64,000 bases of DNA from Patescibacteria group bacterium (GTDB taxonomy: Bacteria > Patescibacteriota > Patescibacteriia > 2-12-FULL-60-25). Each line of letters opens with the position of its first letter. The first letter of the stretch is position 1. The stretch covers positions 191,251-255,250 of the forward strand of contig JAVHLR010000001.1 in the NCBI GenBank assembly GCA_031082005.1. The letters are read 5' to 3'. The position numbers and the translations under genes are program-made. The notes beneath the pieces were generated by a model. That model was not told the origin of the DNA and searched no databases. It saw only the letters and a list, made by a program, of their open reading frames with translations. This document shows positions 46,429 through 54,630 of the stretch, one piece after another.

Positions 46429-48165
46429 TCAGATTTTTTTCACCATATACGTATCCTGTTCCTCGTATCCCAGCATCTCATAATACGCCCGCACGCCGAT
46501 ACCGCTGATGACGGCCATTTTTTCATATCCTTCTTGTGCCGCGATCTTCTCGGCTTCTTCCATTAGCCTGCGCCCATAACCCTTATGTTGCGCCGCATCG
46601 CTACGTGTCTGCTTTAGATCGAGTGCTGTGCCGTAAGTATGCAGTTCGCGCACGATCGCCGCGTCGCGCAGGACGGGGAAAGAATTATAGATAGAAGTCA
46701 TCTCGAGCAAAGTCGAGGGATCTTCCGATTGGAAGGTCTCTCCACGCGCTCTGCTTGGTCGAGATGACAATTGAGGTAATCTCAATCTCAAGAACGCGAA
46801 AACCGCCTTCCGTGCTTCATCTTCTATCGTTAAAAATAACTCTCTCCCTCCGGCACTCTCATATTCTTCGATGAAGAACTTCGTCGCCACGTTCGTATCG
46901 ATTTTCGTATGCCCGACTTCGCGGCAGCGCAGGCATCTGCACGATAATCCGCGGCGTTCCATCTCTTGCGTCAGATATTCGCGCAGATTCGTCACTTTGT
47001 TGCCGAAAGAGATGTCTTTTGACGGGAAGTCGCGGATTAAGCGCGAAATACGGCAATAACGCGGTACGCGCGATTTCATCTCGACCAGCAAGTCTATCAA
47101 TTCGCGACCATCCAGTGGTGTGAATTCTCCTCGATCCGCCCACTCCTTAAGCTCTGAATTCGGCAAGACTACGCACGGATAGATTTTGATCATGTCAGGA
47201 CGAAAGCGTGCGTCCCCGAAGAGCGTCTCGAAATCCTCCAGGTCTTTTTTTGGCGTCATGCCAGGCTGTCCGGGGAGGAAATGATAATCTACTTTGAACC
47301 CTGCCGTCTTGAGTAATACTGTCGCACGTTCAACATCAGCGACGGTGTGTCCGCGTTTGGTGAGTTGGAGAATCTCATCGCGCAAAGTCTGCACGCCAAG
47401 CTCCACGCGCGTACATCCGATCTCGCGCAGGCGTTTTATCTCTTCCGCATTCACCCAATCCGGTCGCGTCTCAATCGTCAGTCCGATGATGCGATAAGCG
47501 GCTGACTCATTTTTCTTGAGCGCTTCGGCAAGCCCTTCTCCCTCTGGTGAAGGGGGAGTCAGAGGGGGTGAGCTCGGCTCTGTCGGATCTGCCTCATCGG
47601 ATCCCTCCTGCGTAAGGAGAGGAAGCTCGTTCGCCGCGTCAAAGCAGCGTTTGATGAACCATCTGCGGTAATTCCAGGGGTAGTTGGACCATGTACCGCC
47701 TTTGATGATGAGTTCGATTTTCTTTGCCTCGTGCCCGTTGCGTTCCAAGGCTTTTACACGTTGCGCGACTTGTTGATATGGATCGAATTTCAGGCTCAAG
47801 GCGCGCGCCGCTGCCGGTTCGCTCGAGATATAGCTCTTTGGCATCCTGACTTCAGTCGGGCAGTATACGCAACGGCCAGGACAGGCCCAGGGTTTAGTCA
47901 GGACGGTAATCGGTGCGACCCCGGAATCCGTGCGCACGTCTTTTACCCGCAACGCTTTTTCGAGTTCAGGGCTGACTTGAAGTAGATTTTTTTCCGTAGC
48001 CGAGCGATATTCTAGCCACAACTCCTGCGCGTTCGGGAATCGATAGATCGTCCCCGCCATGACCTCGCGCATACAGGCAAAGACACCATCACGAGTGACG
48101 TTTTCCATGTTAGAAGCTTTTTCCAGGATGCTTCGTGTCAATTCTGATGGGGGATTTGGCTGCAT
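46429..48165 (-). CDS. elp3: Elp3-like radical-SAM/GNAT tRNA-uridine acetyltransferase, with two repeat-derived inserts
   Basis: A 578-residue Elp3 homologue. It should carboxymethylate U34 of tRNA wobble positions using SAM radical chemistry and acetyl-CoA. Radical-SAM cluster CPGRCVYC (Cys95, 99, 102), GGTWSNYPWNYR, LTIETRPDWVN, TRVELGVQTL, FHFLPGQPGMTP, zinc-site CRCLRCREVG, and a C-terminal GNAT domain (HTYGTALDL, QHKGYGRRLMEEAE). Two stretches do not belong to the family: about 40 residues after ANELPL (PSSPPLTPPSPEGEGL, 47535-47573) and about 25 before YNSFPVLRDAA (SSRPSRARGETFQSEDP, 46698-46772). Both are encoded by dispersed palindromic repeats in frame. Core motifs are intact, so the enzyme is probably active. 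Confidence 0.93.
   Translation of the reverse strand: MQPNPPSELTRSILEKASNMENVTRDGVFACMREVMAGTIYRFPNAQELWLEYRSATEKNLLQVSPELEKALRVKDVRTDSGVAPITVLTKPWACPGRCVYCPTEVRMPKSYISSEPAAARALSLKFDPYQQVAQRVKALERNGHEAKKIELIIKGGTWSNYPWNYRRWFIKRCFDAANELPLLTQEGSDEADPTEPSSPPLTPPSPEGEGLAEALKKNESAAYRIIGLTIETRPDWVNAEEIKRLREIGCTRVELGVQTLRDEILQLTKRGHTVADVERATVLLKTAGFKVDYHFLPGQPGMTPKKDLEDFETLFGDARFRPDMIKIYPCVVLPNSELKEWADRGEFTPLDGRELIDLLVEMKSRVPRYCRISRLIRDFPSKDISFGNKVTNLREYLTQEMERRGLSCRCLRCREVGHTKIDTNVATKFFIEEYESAGGRELFLTIEDEARKAVFAFLRLRLPQLSSRPSRARGETFQSEDPSTLLEMTSIYNSFPVLRDAAIVRELHTYGTALDLKQTRSDAAQHKGYGRRLMEEAEKIAAQEGYEKMAVISGIGVRAYYEMLGYEEQDTYMVKKI
46698..46772. repeat. Family B-type palindromic repeat inside the elp3 frame
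   Basis: GTCATCTCGAGCAAAG...GAGGGATC and, inverted at the other end, GCTTGGTCGAGATGAC. Length compatible with in-frame reading. Confidence 0.75.
47535..47573. repeat. CTCCCTCT/AGAGGGGG palindromic repeat inside the elp3 frame
   Basis: CTTCTCCCTCTGGTG and GGGGGAGTCAGAGGGGG pair imperfectly; reads PPLTPPSPEGEG on the minus strand. Confidence 0.65.
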
Positions 48166-48191
48166 TAAGTATTTGTCGATCGCTCCTCTTT

Positions 48192-48250
48192 CGTCATTCC
48201 AGCGCAGGCTGGAATCCAGAAGATCTCAATCCCCATTTTTACGAGGATGA
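48192..48250. repeat. Dispersed repeat family A, long copy
   Basis: CGTCATTCCAGCGCAGGC then TGGAATCCAGA, with ACGAGGATGACGG at the far end closing a longer palindrome (CGTCAT / ATGACG). Confidence 0.75.
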
Positions 48251-48289
48251 CGGACTTGGAGGTTTAATCAGTGTCGATTGAGTGAGCTA

Positions 48290-49075
48290 ATGGCTTATGT
48301 TAAGCTGACGACCAGCATGACGCAAAACGCCGAAACAATCAAGCGTAGCGTAGACGATTTCTACGAAACGCAAGGCACCTCATTTTCCTCCACGCGCCAC
48401 GCGCCGTGGGGGGTCATGAAGTTGGTGCAAGAATCGCTCAAGTCTGGCGATGTTTTGGTTGATTTTGGTGCCGGAAACGGTCGATTGGGTTTAGGGATTC
48501 CGGATAGCGTCAGATACAACGCCGTCGAACCATCCTCGTCTCTTCGTGCCGAAGCGGCTAAGATCCTCGCGGAACGTAAGAACGTCGAAATAATTGATGG
48601 TGGATTCGTTGTAGGGGAGCAGCATGCTACGTCCATACAGGAATCATCCGCCGACGCTATTGCATGTCTCGCTGTCCTCCACCATATTCCGACTGACGCC
48701 GCGCGACGCGCTGCAATCGCCAAACTCGCGCGTATCCTCAAGCCGGGCGGAACCTTGATTTTGACCGTGTGGAATCTGCGCTGCAAGAAGTTTTTCCGCA
48801 ACAAGACGCTCGCCGAGCGCATTCGTATCTGGCTCGCTGCGCATCTGCGCTTGTCGATGGTGTCCGGTGGAGGCAAGGGAGATGTGATGGTTTCGTGGAA
48901 GGCTAATGGTGCTTCTACGGTGCGCTACGTTCACGCTTTCACTTTGGACGAATTGAAAAAACTTTTTGATCCAATGATATGGGAGATAGAAGTCATTTCT
49001 GCTTGGGGAAACGAAACCCCGACATCTCTCGAAGAAGGGAGGAATTTGGTCGTCAAAGCTCTGAAGAAACAGTGA
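48290..49075 (+). CDS. SAM-dependent methyltransferase, class I
   Basis: A protein of about 261 residues. Class I Rossmann methyltransferase: motif I VLVDFGAGNGRLGLGI, motif II YNAVEPSSSLRAEA (acidic residue after beta-2), motif IV ADAIACLAVLHHIP, motif VI ILKPGGTLILTVWN. The HHIPT plus LTVWN...KKFFRNK pattern is close to Trm9/ALKBH8-type tRNA wobble methyltransferases, which finish the product of Elp3; elp3 is the adjacent divergent gene. That pairing makes a tRNA-modification role attractive, though untested. Start uncertain: ATG 48290 is chosen; ATG 48317 or TTG 48278 are alternatives and no ribosome site decides. Confidence 0.85.
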   Translation: MAYVKLTTSMTQNAETIKRSVDDFYETQGTSFSSTRHAPWGVMKLVQESLKSGDVLVDFGAGNGRLGLGIPDSVRYNAVEPSSSLRAEAAKILAERKNVEIIDGGFVVGEQHATSIQESSADAIACLAVLHHIPTDAARRAAIAKLARILKPGGTLILTVWNLRCKKFFRNKTLAERIRIWLAAHLRLSMVSGGGKGDVMVSWKANGASTVRYVHAFTLDELKKLFDPMIWEIEVISAWGNETPTSLEEGRNLVVKALKKQ

Positions 49076-49102
49076 AGCAGACCGAGTGGGTCTGCTTTTT
49101 TT
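49076..49102 (+). terminator. Terminator of the methyltransferase gene
   Basis: AGCAGACC / GGTCTGCT stem, then TTTTTTT. Confidence 0.88.
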
Positions 49103-49120
49103 GTCGGGCTAAGCCTGTTT

Positions 49121-49645
49121 TCAGTATTTCAGGAGCTCGAGGGCTCCAAGACACTTATAGATGTCGGCTGAAAGGGCTTTTCCGCTACGCTCTGCTGCTG
49201 CGATTTCGGCGCGTGTCATCCAGACGACTTTGATGCCGTCCTCCGTGGTGTCCAACTTCTGACCCACAAAACGGAGTTCGCCTCGCGTCCGGAAGATGTG
49301 GCTTTTGACGGCACTGATTCCTGCGAAAGCGTATGGTGCACACAGGAAATCGACGTCATCGGCTTCGTAACCTGTTTCTTCGCGGAATTCTCGAAGCGCA
49401 GCATCGTGCGGGATTTCCTCTTTTTCCAACCATCCTCCAGGGAAGTCGAGCATGTGGACTTGAGCTGGGTGGCGCCACTCTTCGATGAGCAGAAGTTTGT
49501 CGCCATCCTCCGCAACCACTAGGCAAAAAGGTTCGCGCTCGAGTACGAAGTAGGGGATATCTCGACCTTCGATCATGTCACGCCTGATACGGTACCAGTC
49601 GTTCGAATGTACGAGCGTACTCTCCAAGGTTCTTGTTTTTCCCAT
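49121..49645 (-). CDS. NUDIX hydrolase (ADP-ribose pyrophosphatase-like)
   Basis: A 174-residue Nudix protein cleaving a nucleoside diphosphate linked to another moiety. The full Nudix box G-x5-E-x7-R-E-x2-E-E-x-G is present in GGWLEKEEIPHDAALREFRE followed by ETGY. The length and the segment LLLIEEWRHPAQVHMLDFPGG match ADP-sugar pyrophosphatases (NudF-like) better than MutT; substrate remains inference. It has no signal peptide. Convergent with the methyltransferase gene; terminator at 49076 lies between. Confidence 0.9.
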   Translation of the reverse strand: MGKTRTLESTLVHSNDWYRIRRDMIEGRDIPYFVLEREPFCLVVAEDGDKLLLIEEWRHPAQVHMLDFPGGWLEKEEIPHDAALREFREETGYEADDVDFLCAPYAFAGISAVKSHIFRTRGELRFVGQKLDTTEDGIKVVWMTRAEIAAAERSGKALSADIYKCLGALELLKY

Positions 49646-49678
49646 GCCGACACCCTAACAACACCCGAATAAAAAAGC

Positions 49679-49703
49679 AAAAACGGGCTTCTGCCCGTTT
49701 TTT
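49679..49703 (-). terminator. Rho-independent terminator of pilT
   Basis: AAAAACGGGC / GCCCGTTTTTT stem, 11 bases past the pilT stop. Confidence 0.87.
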
Positions 49704-49713
49704 GCGCAAATCA

Positions 49714-50772
49714 TCACCTGAAATTCTTTTTGTTTCTCGCGTACTCGTACGCCGTGTCTGTCGTAATCAGGTTTTCCTCGACCAAGCCCGCCAATTCCTG
49801 ATCCAGGTCCTGCATCTTATCGGCCGACGAAGAGAAGATTATGTTCTGCAGTTGCTCTGTCTTGCCTTCGCGGATGGTGTTGCTGACGGCATGCGTATTA
49901 AGCATGATTTCCCTGGCGGCCAATAGCTTGCCGTCTACACTGGGCAAAAGGAGCTGTGAGATCACCCCACGCAAGACGAGCGAAAGCTGCAGACGGATCT
50001 GCTGCTGTTGGATCGCCGGGAATGCGTTGATGACACGTTCGATGGTCGATGCCGCGCCGTTGGTGTGCAGAGTCGCGAAGACCAGGTGACCCGTCTCGGC
50101 TAAGGTCAGGGCTGTCACGATGGTCTCCGGATCACGCATCTCTCCGATCAGGACCACATCCGGATCCTGACGGAATACATGCTTGAGCCCTTCAGCGAAA
50201 CTCTGGAAATCGATCCCTAATTCACGTTGTGAGATGAGCGATTGTTTCGCCTCATATGCGAACTCGATCGGATCTTCCAATGTCACGATATGGTCTGGCC
50301 TTGTTTGGTTGATGTGCTCGATCATCGAAGCGAGAAGCGTCGATTTTCCCGCGCCTGTCGGCCCGGTCACCAGGACTATGCCCTGGGAAAGCTCCACGAA
50401 GTCCAGCACGGCTTCCGGAACTTCAAGATCTTCAAGCGTAGGTATATGTGCGGGTATCAGACGGGCGGCCAGTGCGGGTCCGCCGCTTTTCCAGAAGATG
50501 TCCACGCGGAAACGCTCTTTGCTGGGGAGTTCGAATGACAAGTCGATATCGTTTTTTGCCTGGTATTGCTTCCATAGGGTCTCCGGCAAGATCTTTTCGA
50601 TTTCCTCTAACAACGTGTTCGCCGACAGCGCCTCGCCTTCGTCGCGATGCAGATTGCCGTAGACGCGATAGATGGGCGGAAGCCCGACCGCGAGGTGCGT
50701 ATCGGATGCATTGATGGCGACGGCTTTCTCGAAAAAACTGACGAGCTTGGTCGGATGTTTCGTGGTAGGCAT
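49714..50772 (-). CDS. pilT: PilT-type retraction ATPase of type IV pili
   Basis: A 352-residue secretion-type (GspE/PilT) ATPase. Marks: Walker A TGPTGAGKSTLL, the Asp box VTLEDPIEF, Walker B region DPDVVLIGEMRDPET, His box TGHLVFATLHTNGA, and the C-terminal AIREG-equivalent NTIREGKTEQLQNII. I use MPTTKHPT (ATG 50772). The N-terminal PAS-like domain is SDTHLAVGLPPIYRVYGNL. Length equals typical PilT, so it is not PilB. Hexameric, in the cytoplasm at the base of the pilus; retracts it. Other pilus genes are outside the window. Confidence 0.94.
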   Translation of the reverse strand: MPTTKHPTKLVSFFEKAVAINASDTHLAVGLPPIYRVYGNLHRDEGEALSANTLLEEIEKILPETLWKQYQAKNDIDLSFELPSKERFRVDIFWKSGGPALAARLIPAHIPTLEDLEVPEAVLDFVELSQGIVLVTGPTGAGKSTLLASMIEHINQTRPDHIVTLEDPIEFAYEAKQSLISQRELGIDFQSFAEGLKHVFRQDPDVVLIGEMRDPETIVTALTLAETGHLVFATLHTNGAASTIERVINAFPAIQQQQIRLQLSLVLRGVISQLLLPSVDGKLLAAREIMLNTHAVSNTIREGKTEQLQNIIFSSSADKMQDLDQELAGLVEENLITTDTAYEYARNKKNFR

Positions 50773-50792
50773 ATTTCCCGTACAGGATAGCA

Positions 50793-50838
50793 TAAAAAAA
50801 AATCTCCGGCGCTTGATCTTGCGATGCTTGCGTCGGAG
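50793..50838 (-). terminator. Rho-independent terminator of the HU gene
   Basis: CTCCGGCGC / GCGTCGGAG stem (17-nt loop) and an eight-base T-run on the minus strand. Confidence 0.83.
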
Positions 50839-50853
50839 GATTATTTTTCCGGT

Positions 50854-51198
50854 TTATTGCGTCGATGTTTCCGGACTCGGGGTCGGCGTCTCGGCTGGAG
50901 CGACACCTCTGGTTTCGTGTATATGCTTCAGTGCTTCCTTAAGTCCTTTTCCGGCTTTGAATTTCGCCACGGTGACCGGAAGGATCTCCAAAGGCTTGGA
51001 AGTGTCTTGCGGATTGACTCCCATGCGCCCTTTGCGTGTCTTCGCCGTGAAAGCGCCGAATCCGGCGATCGTGACTTCGCCGCCCGCTTTGAGCGTATTG
51101 GTTATGACCTCGACTAACGCTTCGACGACATCCTCTGCCTGCTTTTTGGTTATGCCGACCTTGTCAGCCAAGTGTGAGATTAGCTCTGCCTTGTTCAT
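50854..51198 (-). CDS. hup: HU-type DNA-binding protein with Pro/Thr-rich tail
   Basis: A 114-residue HU/IHF-fold protein bending and compacting DNA as a dimer. MNKAELISHLADKVGITKKQAEDVVE, the beta-arm GFGAFTAKTRKGRMGVNPQD with the intercalating Pro, and FKAGKGLKEAL at the C-terminal helix. Typical HU has 90 residues; here an extra 24-residue tail (RGVAPAETPTPSPETSTQ) without basic residues follows, which is unusual and probably disordered. Own terminator; upstream of pilT, downstream of ymdB. Confidence 0.95.
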   Translation of the reverse strand: MNKAELISHLADKVGITKKQAEDVVEALVEVITNTLKAGGEVTIAGFGAFTAKTRKGRMGVNPQDTSKPLEILPVTVAKFKAGKGLKEALKHIHETRGVAPAETPTPSPETSTQ

Positions 51199-51246
51199 AT
51201 TATTAAAAAGGTTAGGGCCTTACCTCCATAGGATAGCATTTATCGC

Positions 51247-52047
51247 CTATTTATCAAGAATTTCTCGGAGTTGCTGTAGGCTGATGGCTTGTTTCTTGTC
51301 AAGGTCGGCCGTCAGGAGCGCTGCATTTACCTCAATTGAACCCTTGATCTGCGGGTCGAATGCACGGCTTCCAGGCTCTAAAAATCGCTTTATTGCGGGA
51401 TTTTTCTCGAATCCGACGACTGAATCATGCCCCCCTGTCCGTCCCACGTCTGTCAGGTAGGCCGTCCCTTGACCAAGGATTTTGGCGTCAGCTGTCGGGA
51501 TGTGGGTATGGGTGCCGATGACGGCCAGAGCCCGCCCATCGACATAATGCCCGAAAGCCTCTTTTTCGCTCGTCGCCTCGGCATGCAAATCGACAAAAAT
51601 CGGTAAATCTGGATTTTCCTTTGCCACCTTATCGAAATATGTGAACGGCAATTCACCTTCTTCCTTCATCAGCAGGTTGCCGTTCAGGTTAAGCAGGACG
51701 AAAGATTTCTTCCCCTTGGTCAGTATCGTATAGCCCATACCTGGTTGCCCTGGTTTGATGTTAGCTGGTCTGACCAACCTGCCCGCCCACTGCGGATCGC
51801 CGAAGCACGCGACACCAAGTTCATTTTCCCACACATGATTGCCCGAAGTGTAGGCATCGAAACCCAGTGCATCCAGTTCGCGCAACGTTTTTGGCGTGAT
51901 GCCGCGACCATGCGACAGATTCTCGACATTGCCGATGATGAAGTCAGGGGAATATTTTTCTATCCACTTCGGCAAGACCGCCGTCAGGCCTTTGCGCCCG
52001 ATGGCGCCCACGATATCGCCGAAAAAAAGTATCTTTACTTTGTTCAT
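51247..52047 (-). CDS. ymdB: YmdB-type metallophosphoesterase
   Basis: A 266-residue calcineurin-like phosphoesterase of the TIGR00282/YmdB type, which hydrolyses 2',3'-cyclic nucleotides and influences RNase Y in Firmicutes. Marks: FFGDIVGAIGRKGL (metal Asp), GNVENLSHGRGIT, TSGNHVWENE (GNH motif), DLHAEATSEKEAFG, VIGTHTHIPTAD (two His), LTDVGRTGG. All metal ligands are present. It lies 96 bases downstream of rny with the rny terminator between; the rny-ymdB neighbourhood is conserved in several phyla. Confidence 0.93.
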   Translation of the reverse strand: MNKVKILFFGDIVGAIGRKGLTAVLPKWIEKYSPDFIIGNVENLSHGRGITPKTLRELDALGFDAYTSGNHVWENELGVACFGDPQWAGRLVRPANIKPGQPGMGYTILTKGKKSFVLLNLNGNLLMKEEGELPFTYFDKVAKENPDLPIFVDLHAEATSEKEAFGHYVDGRALAVIGTHTHIPTADAKILGQGTAYLTDVGRTGGHDSVVGFEKNPAIKRFLEPGSRAFDPQIKGSIEVNAALLTADLDKKQAISLQQLREILDK

Positions 52048-52086
52048 CCTGCCATTATGGCGGTTGGGAATAAAAAAGCAAATTCA

Positions 52087-52112
52087 AAGGGCGGACATCC
52101 CTGTCCGCCCTT
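52087..52112 (-). terminator. Terminator of rny
   Basis: 11-bp stem AAGGGCGGACA / TGTCCGCCCTT with loop TCCC. Confidence 0.85.
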
Positions 52113-52143
52113 GTCTTATCCTTTTGTCTTTTTGTCGTCGGAT

Positions 52144-53679
52144 TTATCTCGCGTACTCGATCACGCGTGTCTCGCGGATCAAGGTCACGCGAATCTCTCC
52201 AGGATATTTCAGCTCTGCTTCGATTTTGTTGGCGATATTGCGTGCCAGCTGCGCAGCCGAGAAGTCGTCCATGGCTTTCGGATTCACGAAGATGCGTATT
52301 TCGCGGCCGGCCTGGATGGCGTAGACCTTGTCTATCCCCTGGAAACTCGATGCGACTGCTTCGAGCTCCTCCAGACGCTTCACATACATCTCGAACGAAT
52401 CTTTGCGCGCGCCCGGCCTGGCTCCGGAGATGGCGTCAGCTGCTTTCACGATGACTGCCTCCAAAGTCTTCGGTTTATCTTCATGATGTCCGATGGACTG
52501 GTAACAGATCTCCTCCGGCATGCCGAACTTCTTCATGATCTGGTAGCCAAGTTCCGGATGTCCACCCTGCAAGTCGTGATCCACGGCTTTGCCGATGTCG
52601 TGGAACAGGCCGCCCTTCTTGCACACTGTGATGTTCGCTTTCAGCTCTTCACCGATCAACGCCGAGAGGTTGGCGACCTCCATGGAGTGCTGTAGCGCAT
52701 TCTGACCGTAAGACGTGCGGTATTTGAGGCGACCTAAGATCTGCACCAGCTTGGGATCGATGCCGGCCATGGAGATACCGAGTTGGTACAGGGCATCTTC
52801 GCCGGCTTTCTTGATATCGAGCGCAAGCTCGCGTTTGGCTTCGTCCACGGCTTCCTCGATGCGTCCCGGATGGATGCGTCCGTCGGAAATCAGTTTATCC
52901 AACGAGCGTTTGGCGACTTGGCGTCGGATAGGGGAGAACCCGGAGATCGTGATCATGCCTGGTGTGTCGTCGACCACGAGTTCGCAGCCCGTCAGGTTCT
53001 CGATGGCCTTGATGTTACGTCCTTCTTTGCCGATGATACGTCCCTTCATTTCGTCACTCGGCAACTCAAGGTTCGTCGTCGTCGTTTCTGCCACGACCGT
53101 CGAGGCCAGCCTTTGTATGGCCACTCCGATGATGTTCTTGGCTTTGCGTTCGATCTCTTCCGTCTCTTGTTCATCCAATTTGCGGATGCGCGACATGAGT
53201 GTGTCCTGGTTCTGCTCCTCAACGAGTTTCAGGATGCGTTCTAAAGCCTCTTCCTTGGTCAAAGCCGCAACCTGCTCGAGTTTACGGGTTTCTTCCAGCT
53301 TCAGCTCTTCGATGGTTTTTTGCTCCTCGACGATTTTGTTCTTCAACTCGTCGATCGTTTTCCTTTCATCGTCCAACGCCAAAAGTTTGCTCGCGAATTC
53401 TGATTCGCGACGATTGAGCTCTGCTTTCTGCGCTTTGAGCTCTTCGGCTCCTTTCTTTTCGTCGAGACGGGCCTCTTCAAGGATTTTTATGGCCTTGTCT
53501 TTGGCTTTGACCAGGATTTCTTGTTCCTTGGTCTGGGCTTGGCTGACTAGACGGCTAGCTTCGGCTTCTGCGTCGGCTACCCGTTGTTTGATCTTGCGCG
53601 CTTTTTCGGACGCCAGATAATTGGCTGCCAGGAAGCCGATCAAAGCTCCGATGGCCAGTCCGAACAATGCGTAAAACAT
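52144..53679 (-). CDS. rny: Ribonuclease Y
   Basis: A 511-residue endoribonuclease starting mRNA decay at the membrane. Membrane helix at 3-22 (ALFGLAIGALIGFLAANYL), long coiled coil 25-190 (QTKEQEILVKAKDKAIKILE...), KH domain with SDEMKGRIIGKEGRNIKAIE, then HD domain HSMEVANLSALIGEE...GLFHDIGKAVDHD (metal His-Asp), and IRIFVNPKAMDD at the end. Length matches the family. Its upstream 260 bases are gene-free (see 53680). Start ATG near 53679 has no clear ribosome site. Confidence 0.96.
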   Translation of the reverse strand: MFYALFGLAIGALIGFLAANYLASEKARKIKQRVADAEAEASRLVSQAQTKEQEILVKAKDKAIKILEEARLDEKKGAEELKAQKAELNRRESEFASKLLALDDERKTIDELKNKIVEEQKTIEELKLEETRKLEQVAALTKEEALERILKLVEEQNQDTLMSRIRKLDEQETEEIERKAKNIIGVAIQRLASTVVAETTTTNLELPSDEMKGRIIGKEGRNIKAIENLTGCELVVDDTPGMITISGFSPIRRQVAKRSLDKLISDGRIHPGRIEEAVDEAKRELALDIKKAGEDALYQLGISMAGIDPKLVQILGRLKYRTSYGQNALQHSMEVANLSALIGEELKANITVCKKGGLFHDIGKAVDHDLQGGHPELGYQIMKKFGMPEEICYQSIGHHEDKPKTLEAVIVKAADAISGARPGARKDSFEMYVKRLEELEAVASSFQGIDKVYAIQAGREIRIFVNPKAMDDFSAAQLARNIANKIEAELKYPGEIRVTLIRETRVIEYAR

Positions 53680-53938
53680 ATCAATGGCTTAACGCATGGA
53701 TACGGCAGAATTGATCCAAATTTGGATGGGATCCAACTTTTATCTAATTTTAGGGCTTAAACAACCGGAAAGATGATTTTGCGAATCAAGGTAAATTGGA
53801 TGAAGTCGATCCGACCCGAATACGACACTGCCGGAATCCTTTGCGGGTTAATACTAATGGTCGGTGACTCAAGGCTATCAAAAAAAAACGACGCCGTCCA
53901 GCGTGCTCGTCCTGCTGCAGAATCGTGAAAAAAAGAAG
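53680..53938. other. Gene-free upstream region of rny with a perfect palindrome
   Basis: No coding potential seen. ATCCAAATTTGGAT (53714-53727) is a perfect palindrome followed by GGATCC. On the minus strand TTGTTT-N16-TAAAAG near 53745-53775 could be a weak promoter. An A-run (nine A) lies at 53880-53888. A long 5' leader of rny is the simplest interpretation. Confidence 0.4.
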
Positions 53939-53970
53939 ACCCCGGGGCCTTAATCAGGAGGCCTCGGGGC
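53939..53970 (-). terminator. Terminator of the gene at 53988
   Basis: GACCCCGGGGCCT / AGGCCTCGGGG imperfect stem, 18 bases past the stop, followed by TCTTCTTTTTTT on the minus strand. Confidence 0.82.
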
Positions 53971-53987
53971 TATGAAGCGGGGGAGCG

Positions 53988-54530
53988 TCAGCGTTTGCCT
54001 GTTCGACACCATCCGGCGGATTGGCAAGCTTTCACGATCGGCTGGATGGTTTCGTCAGAGCCGCCTTCGCGCGAGTTTACGGTCAGCGTCAGTTCAATGC
54101 GCTTCAGCGTCGAAAGCCGGCAGATCGCGCCGTTCCATTCGGGATTCTTCGCATCCCGGAAGAATTCAAGGTTCGGATAATATCCGCGTCCGACGAGCGC
54201 CACGAAGAGCCCTTTCATACGCGCCATGTAGCCCGCAGGGCGGCTGCCGTATTGGCCGGGATACTCGATATCCACGAACTCCGGAGATCCGCCCTTGGTC
54301 AGCCAACCTAGGTAGTCCATGGGGATTTCGGCTGGCGCCATATCCCACCGCGTGAACTTCGGATCGAGGTCGCCGAGTGTGCAGCGCAGGTTCGGGATCG
54401 TCTTGTTGCCAGCCAAGAGATGCAGGTCGCCTTGGACATACGTCCAGTTGTCAGGGATAGCCGAGATGACCGGGCCTACGTCACGCAAGGACAGCGGCGG
54501 GAGCAAAAGGAACTCGATCGTCTTGAACAT
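53988..54530 (-). CDS. Orphan protein
   Basis: A 180-residue protein, not recognised. The ATG at 54530 follows GGGGGA by four bases; the frame is open a little further up but without a site. Hydrophobic start MFKTIEFLLLPPLSLRDVG is too short and too early for a typical signal peptide but could be an amphipathic anchor. The centre includes YLGWLTKGGSPEFVDIEYPGQYGS and MKGLFVALVGRGYYPNLEF. It has its own promoter and terminator, like other orphan cassettes. Function unknown. Confidence 0.78.
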   Translation of the reverse strand: MFKTIEFLLLPPLSLRDVGPVISAIPDNWTYVQGDLHLLAGNKTIPNLRCTLGDLDPKFTRWDMAPAEIPMDYLGWLTKGGSPEFVDIEYPGQYGSRPAGYMARMKGLFVALVGRGYYPNLEFFRDAKNPEWNGAICRLSTLKRIELTLTVNSREGGSDETIQPIVKACQSAGWCRTGKR

Positions 54531-54558
54531 GCATTCCCCCTTTCGGAAGTGCCGCGAC

Positions 54559-54587
54559 ACATTAGTGGCATATCGATTTTTTGTAAA
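54559..54587 (-). promoter_or_regulatory. Promoter of the gene at 53988
   Basis: Minus strand TTTACA (54582-54587), 17-bp spacer, TAATGT (54559-54564). Confidence 0.6.
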
Positions 54588-54590
54588 GCA

Positions 54591-54610
54591 AAAGCGGACA
54601 TAGTCCGCTT
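54591..54610 (-). terminator. Terminator of the cytochrome-b5-like gene
   Basis: AAGCGGAC / GTCCGCTT stem, then TTGCTTTAC on the minus strand, 20 bases past the stop. Confidence 0.75.
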
Positions 54611-54630
54611 AGCTGGAGTCATGAGATTGA

